Assembly: GCA_963693085.1 (NCBI GenBank) | Contig: OY856412.1 | Location: 1,063,848,744 to 1,063,912,743, forward strand | Direction: 5' to 3' | Source of the DNA: Alisma plantago-aquatica | Lineage: Eukaryota > Streptophyta > Magnoliopsida > Alismatales > Alismataceae | Length of the DNA stretch: 64,000 nucleotides | Shown here: piece after piece, positions 58,471-64,000 of the stretch | How positions within the stretch are numbered: position 1 is the first letter of the stretch | How the letters are laid out: each line of letters opens with the position of its first letter | Notes under the pieces: generated by a model | What the model saw: the letters and a program-made list of their open reading frames with translations, nothing else | Told to the model about the DNA's origin: nothing | The model's database searches: none | Position numbers and translations under genes: made by a program

Positions 58471-59426
58471 TCTCCCTTAAAGACACAAACACCGCATCGA
58501 TAAAAGATAAACAAGAAATCTTCCGATGACGAAGAGAGTACAGAATGCCACTGTAACTCTAAAATAGCGAAGGTCCAGTCTACCCTGGAGAGCTATAATA
58601 AAAGATATCCCGCCAGATGTCTATCAATCAATCCTCTAACTGACTGAGGAAGATGAGGTCATGAGAATCCGGCTCTTTTAATGACCTATGTATGATACTG
58701 ATGTGACTTCTTAGCGATGAGTTGGAGTATGAGTGGTATGCCTCATCTCCACAGGGCATAATAATGATTGAAAAACATAATCAACAGCGTAGTATATCTG
58801 TTAGAGTTATCTACGAGTTATTTGATTGATGTTACATTGAATAGTGTAGATGTTCTCATATTTCATAAATGATTGAACTCTTTCTTATCATCAAAACTGC
58901 TAGTGAATATCTTGAAGGATTTTATTGCTTTAGTTATTCCTTGTTTTGCTTATAAAGCTTCTAGTGGAGAGTTATAACTCTCGCTGGGGCAATTATGTAT
59001 AATTGTCTCACCCCGTAGACTTCAACTTTTTAGGCGGTCGTCGAAGACGGAGGAACAAGAACACAGGTGACCAATCCCAGCAACAGCAGCACCAGGAGCA
59101 GTAAATCTCAGGTGGAGATTCAGCCTGCTTTATGGTGTAGTTAGATTCAAGTCTTATGTGTCCTCTGTACTCTCAGGTCTTAGAGTGTTTTGAGTATGAA
59201 TTCTTGAGAGATTTTGTATCATGTTGTATATAATTACTCAAGAAGTAATTTGTCAGTGATGTATACAGTTAAATCCTTATTCTATGGAAAAGGTTTGTGG
59301 TTTCAAGCTCTTATCTCGAAAAGTTTTAATTTCCCGTGATTTTTGTCTTCCGCTGATTATCGAATGCTTCCGCGCATGATTAAATCGTGATTATTTCATG
59401 GTTTGGAGACTTGAGCCCACAATTAT

Positions 59427-60887
59427 GCCTAGTGAAAAAAAGGTACCTATGAAACCTTTAGGATTAGTGTGCCAACCTGGGGTGGGTCAACCCAAAGAGT
59501 GGGAAGATGACCTATGAGGGAGGCAAAACCTAGATCTTGGGATCATGTTGTGGCTAGAGAGCCTAAACCCCTCCTATGAGCCAAGAAGGCACCCTAGTCT
59601 CCCTTAAAAGGTAATTGAATAAATGTATTTAAGTATTGAGATAACCTTAATCCTCACCTAGAGGGGTGAAGAGTTAAAGATATAAAGATAAAAGAACTTA
59701 TATTCTTTGAACCCAAGGATGCAATCTCTGTGTAACAACAGATCTAGGCTAGAATTGGGAAGACCAGGAAGGCACCAAGCCTAGGAGGGAAGGTGGTCCG
59801 AGTAGACGACCAAGCCCAGGAGGGAAGGACATGAAATGATCAAGCCTCAGAGGGAATACCAATGAGGCACCACGCCCAGGAGGGAAGGAGGACTAAGTGG
59901 ATGACGAAGCCCAAAAGGGAAGGTCATGAAATAGTCAAGCCCAGGAGGGAAGACTAGACTGGCACCAAGCCCAGAAGGGAAGGTGGCCTAAGTCCACAAT
60001 GCAGTTGTTTGTGATGAAGCCCCTGGAGGGGAAGATTAGAGAAGGTCAAGCCAAGGAGGGAAGACCGACATGGAACCAAGCCCTAGAGGGAAGGTGGCCA
60101 GAGCCCAATGTTGGGACAAAACTACATCATGTCTACTCAAAAGTGAGAGGTGAAGGAAATCCTAGTTAAAGAATTAAGTAAGAAAATAAAGTGCTTAAAA
60201 GATGTGTCATCTCAAAAGAAACCCTTAGGGAGGGTAGAGACCTAATGCAATCCTAGGGTCAAGTAGGGTGTATTATAGGTACATAGGGCCGATGGGATGG
60301 GAGATGATAAACCCTAAATGCACATGACCAAGTGGTCGGGAGGTAACCATTGGTTTTCCCTAGGCCCATGTCTCAAGAGGTTGGCCACCTACCTGATGTT
60401 CATGTGGCCCAATAGGGTGAATGTAAAGGCAATCCCTTAGTGCATAAGGATGATATCACTCCAAGAGTACCTATACCGCTAGAGACCTAAAGGATTTGGC
60501 TAAGGCTCATAATGATATATGATATGTAAATATAAGAGATATAAGGAATTCATAGAAACTTCAGAGAAGTGGTGCCCTAACTTAAGAGTAAGAAAAGGGA
60601 CACTTGACTTCATGGAATATAAGAATGCTATGAAATTAGGAACAAGTAAGTTTAGAGTCATATCGTGTATGATTCAACTTAATATTTAAAATTGAAAGGT
60701 AATGTGTGGATGTATTATCTCCGCTCTTGGAATGGGACAAACTTTGTGTTTGGGCTGCAGCCAAATGCTTATTTTATTTCATTATAAGGGAGGCAGATTG
60801 GATAGACACACATTATGCTTTAAAATTAAGATAACGAGAATGAATATCCTACATTGAATGTGTAATGACATGACCTAGGGTTAGAGG
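59427..60887 (+). other. Element F internal region, second part
   Basis: Continues F after G. Open frames are short; no gag or polymerase motif is recognised. It contains the minisatellite at 59757-60110. Confidence 0.5.
59757..60110 (+). repeat. Purine-rich minisatellite
   Basis: Roughly nine or ten units of about 35-40 bp built on CAAGCCCAGGAGGGAAGG, alternating with short spacers such as GGCACC, GGTGGCC and TCATGAAAT. Related words appear left of G (54818-54870), so the array predates G's insertion. Confidence 0.8.
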
Positions 60888-62510
60888 TGTTACCTCACTA
60901 ACACGAATTTATCGTGCGTAGAAATGCAAGTATACGCGTCAATGTAATATAGGCCTTTGTGAGGCCCGAGTCAAACTCAGGGATACGTAAATTGTCAGAG
61001 ACTCCTACTAACTACTCACGATCAGCTAAACCAATTAAATAGTTGAGGGTTGTTGAAATTAAAAGAAAATAAAAATGAAACAAAACAAAGCAATCGATTA
61101 AATGTTTGGTTTAATCAATTCAAAATGAGATCTTTAGGATTGCGGTTTCACCGTGGGTTTTCATTGTATTAAATTCTATGCAGTCACTCAATTTTATTTC
61201 TCTATCCGGGTAGAGGCTTGAAATCAAAATTGCCCACTGTCGTGGTACAATTCACTACCTACATCTAGGTCGGTTCCACCGTCGTAGTAACCTATACCCT
61301 AAACTAGGTGCATTAAAAATGATCTCTCGGTATCCACCATTAACCTTACACCACCTTGTTCAAGGGATTTGTCAATTAATGTAAATTCCGTCTCTTTTCA
61401 ACCATTAATTCTTCTTTCAAAGCAATTAAGGGCATTAGATTATTATTATGGTGATCAAGCATAACAATATAATTGAGAAAACAAATTATACCACGGATTT
61501 AAGAGATAAGATATGAGTTACTATGATAAAATTGTCATACAATGAATTCCCAGGCTACTCCCAGTCCTAAAGACAAAGGGATTAGCCCCGCATGTTCATC
61601 TCAGAGCAAAACATGGAGTAGAAAATAGGAAACATGGAGAAAAACGTGATTGAGTGGTGAAACCCCTGAACGGAGAAGATCCAAGCGATCCTTGGCGTGG
61701 AATACGCGTTCTCCCACCTTTTGATGGTGGAAATCATCTTCTTCGGCGTCTGGATCGGATGGGGCGTGCTTCTGGGCTCCGTTCTTCTCTCCACACCTTC
61801 TCGGGACATGTGCAGCGGCTAATGACGTGATGATTCCCTCCTAGGTGCCATCATTAGGTATATTTCCCGAGTTAGGTCACTAATTAATCACAACTTTCAG
61901 ATTAAGATCAATCTGAAGCAAACTCATATCTGACGGTGTCGATACCATCGACGCGGGTCGATGGTATCGACCTAGCACGATGTCGGCAGTTCTTCTTTTC
62001 TTTTGTCTTTGCGCCTGATGCCATCTCGATACCATCGACGCGGGTCGATGGTATCGACAAACCTGTAGTGACAGTTTTGTCTTTTTGTGTCGTTGTAGCT
62101 CCACTAGTTGATAGTATCGACATATGAGTCGATAGTATCGACTCACTTCTCGCCAGCAACCTGACTATATCTCGATATCATCGACATCCCTTTCGATAGT
62201 ATGGACTTTCTTCTGGTCCTTGCGGCTGGCAACCTGTGGTCTGGTCGATGGTACTGACCACTGTCGATGGTATCGACATTAGCAGATACTTGTTTTTCCT
62301 GAAATTGACACACAAAACCACATAAGTCTACACAAAACGTATTCTTTTGATAATTAATACTCAAAATGCTGAAATAAGGGAAATTTGACATAAAGAAGTA
62401 GCATAGACCAAAGTAGATGAATTATGCAACATTAACCACGAAAATGACTAATAAATGCATAAAACACATATCAAACAAGTCTATAAATGCGACTCAAAAT
62501 CATCGCATCA
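60888..62510 (-). repeat. Element H 3' LTR (minus-strand element)
   Basis: The minus strand starts TGATGCGATG at 62510 directly after a purine tract. The other end is placed at TGTTACC (60888); TGTAATG at 60861 is an alternative. The stretch at about 60905-60985 (CGTGCGTAGAAATGCAAGTATACG on the plus strand, in part) resembles the LTR ends of plant Tat/Athila-type gypsy elements. The second copy and target site lie outside the window. The LTR contains palindromic GTCGATACCATCGAC units. Confidence 0.6.
61938..62280. repeat. Palindrome cluster in the H LTR
   Basis: 61938-61971 is a perfect inverted repeat: arms GTCGATACCATCGAC and GTCGATGGTATCGAC around GCGG. 62026-62058 repeats it. 62108-62142 has two direct copies of GATAGTATCGAC. 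62171-62206 and 62242-62279 are degenerate copies. Confidence 0.9.
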
Positions 62511-62524
62511 AACTCCCCTAAGCT
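62511..62524 (-). promoter_or_regulatory. Polypurine tract of element H
   Basis: Minus strand AGCTTAGGGGAGTT directly before the LTR start TGATGCGATG. Confidence 0.65.
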
Positions 62525-64000
62525 TGAACATTGCTCGTCCTCGAGCAACTAAACCTTAGAATAGAATTGCCAGAGTCAACTAAAGAACAAAGCATCACAA
62601 CAAACATCCCATATGACTCCCACCAGACATTCGCATCCCGGCCCTCGCTAACCACAGAATGATAATTACCCTAAAGGCGACAGAAATCATCCATAAAAGA
62701 TATCAACCTCAAAACTGATGAACACTATCACATAAGGAAGTTAACATAATAAAATTCACCGGTCCAGACCTAGTGCATCTTGTGATCTCCTATAGTACGT
62801 TGCTCGCCCTAACTACCATCTACATGGAAGCAGTTCTCCTGATATTCACAAGTGAGGAAAAAATCACGGTGGCCTACCGATCCGAGCAACGGGTGGATGG
62901 AATGGGTGGCTAATGGAAGAAGTGGAGGAATTATACGATTTCAACATGCATAAAACAAAAATGCCCTAAATGATGCAAATGCACATGAAAAATGCCCTAA
63001 TGCCTAAGATTGGGTGGAATGATGCATGCACTAACATTCTGTCTCAAAATGAGATGGATATCTAATTGAGCTACATCATGTACTCACTCATCTTAAATGC
63101 AGGTGAGATTATGTTCCTTTCTCCTTCTTATTCTACTTGCTTCTTAATGACTTTCTATGTTTTTTTCAATTACATTTTTTCAGATTTTTTTTCTTTTTTT
63201 TTCAAGCCCTTATATCCATAATCAACAATGAATTCTTTAATGCGCTTACTTTTTCTGCATAACTCGAATATTTGAACTACTTATAAGGTATAGAACAATT
63301 TAATTCACCATCAAAGAAGAAATGAGGTACATGATATACTCTATGCATAAAAGTTATGAATGCAACTAAATGACATGCACCCAAGGGTAATGTGCATGTA
63401 TAACTGTTCTATTTTTTATTTTTCATGCAAAACATATGAAAGTGGTTGCAATGCAAGTCCTATCTACATGTCATGCAATCAAAAAGGTTAAAACCGTACT
63501 TTACTTCCAAATCTTGTGGTGGATTGTGAACAACAATGAGGTGGACAGATCACAAGACTAATTGACTGAACCTTTGAAAAGTATTATGTGTCCCTCCTTA
63601 CATACCTATGTAGTAGTTAAGAGGTTTCTCTCTCTTACTTCAAATTAGAGCCTCATTATCATTTGGTCAGTTTAGGATCAAACAACCAATTCCGTCCACT
63701 TTCATGAATCATAAGGAATGTACAATTGTGATTTTCTATTTTCAAGTTGACAAAACCAATCATTTTTTTAAGTGATCAAAGTTGAACAACACTCAAGCTT
63801 GCGAACACTCAATTTTTTTTAATTTTCCCTTAATTCCCATGTACATGCAACTGAGATGATACAAGACCTAAGACATCCACGATTACACTAGATAGAATGT
63901 GGATCCTACAAACAAACTAAGATTGCAAGAAACAAATGACAGGAAACAAAAGCAATAAAACTAAAAATAGAGAAAATAAAAGATAGAGTTGTTCCAACAC
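62525..64000 (-). other. Element H internal region, 3' end, non-coding
   Basis: Internal DNA of H continuing off the window. Minus-strand GAGGACGAGCAATG next to the purine tract is a phrase I recall from Tat/Athila-type elements. No open frame over about 60 codons; T-rich tracts at 63160-63205. Confidence 0.45.

Larger units (their letters stand above)
54963..59421 (+). mobile_element. Element G: solo LTR of 4.5 kb
   Basis: It starts TGTAACACCCC and ends GCCCACA, flanked by GTTAT (54958-54962) and ATTAT (59422-59426), with F internal DNA on both sides. It has no primer site, polypurine tract or second copy, hence a solo LTR. A TATA box at 55654-55660 gives plus orientation. The second half resembles the corresponding part of the B LTR: 'CATAGATCCATC' then 'GAGTGGTATGCCTCA' then an 'AACTCTCGCTGGG' stretch followed by 'GTCTCACC', so G and B are related families. 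Region 56159-57255 is packed with palindromes. Confidence 0.78.
51242..60887 (+). mobile_element. Element F: LTR retrotransposon, 5' part, runs beyond the next insertion
   Basis: The 5' LTR 51242-54197 starts TGTAATATCC and ends TTGTTACA, followed by a perfect TTTGGTATCAGAGC primer site. The internal region is 54198-54962 plus 59427-60887, split by solo LTR G and then broken at about 60888 by element H. The 3' LTR is not in the window. The internal region has no open frame and holds a minisatellite. Confidence 0.75.

Overview
The window looks like intergenic DNA from a flowering plant with a large, transposon-rich genome. It is AT-rich, carries many stop codons in every frame, and holds plant-type LTR retrotransposons (methionine-tRNA-type primer sites, polypurine tracts, LTRs of about 1.6-5.3 kb), a plant LINE, a CACTA (En/Spm) transposon and MITEs. 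The species cannot be told from the sequence. I see no convincing intact host gene. The longest open frame (979 codons, minus strand, 19075-22014) belongs to a LINE.

Layout. 1-6268 is old flanking DNA: a TATA-bearing LTR-like stretch, a broken RNase H fragment (3038-3526), and two related MITEs embedded in (TA)n/(TG)n/(CA)n microsatellites (4971-6116). 6269 to about 48934 is a nested stack of transposons. Element C (LTRs about 2.9 kb) was hit in its left LTR by element B (7011-41678, LTR 5265 bp, target duplication GTGAA). B's left LTR was hit twice. One hit is element A (8074 to about 22147, minus strand, LTR 3364 bp), whose right LTR holds the LINE (18896-22054). The other is element D (22513-31747), a solo-LTR-like piece that holds the CACTA transposon (24840-30971, target duplication TTC). 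The CACTA element holds a 187-bp foldback. 48935-51241 is unassigned spacer with one weak small-peptide ORF. 51242-64000 is a second nest: element F (left LTR 51242-54197, internal region onward) is split by solo LTR G (54963-59421) and then by element H (LTR about 60888-62510, minus strand), which runs off the window.

Coding content. Protein remnants are transposon-derived: gypsy-type polymerase debris in A (minus strand, with order RT, RNase H, integrase tail preserved), a possible RT trace in B, the LINE reverse transcriptase, and a 13-exon gene in the CACTA element that joins a plant transposase-associated domain (PF03004-like) to a Ulp1/C48 cysteine protease. That gene keeps its catalytic residues but has two in-frame stops, a third stop at a frameshift, and a mutated splice donor. 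No TNP2/TNPD-type transposase is seen, so the element should be non-autonomous.

Most unusual signals: a dense, nearly end-to-end array of palindromes in the G LTR; a different palindrome set in the H LTR and a third in the CACTA subterminal regions; MITEs sitting in microsatellites (like rice Micron elements); and a scar at 22091-22177 where the end of A, a templated filler and a 1.2-kb deletion can be read base by base.
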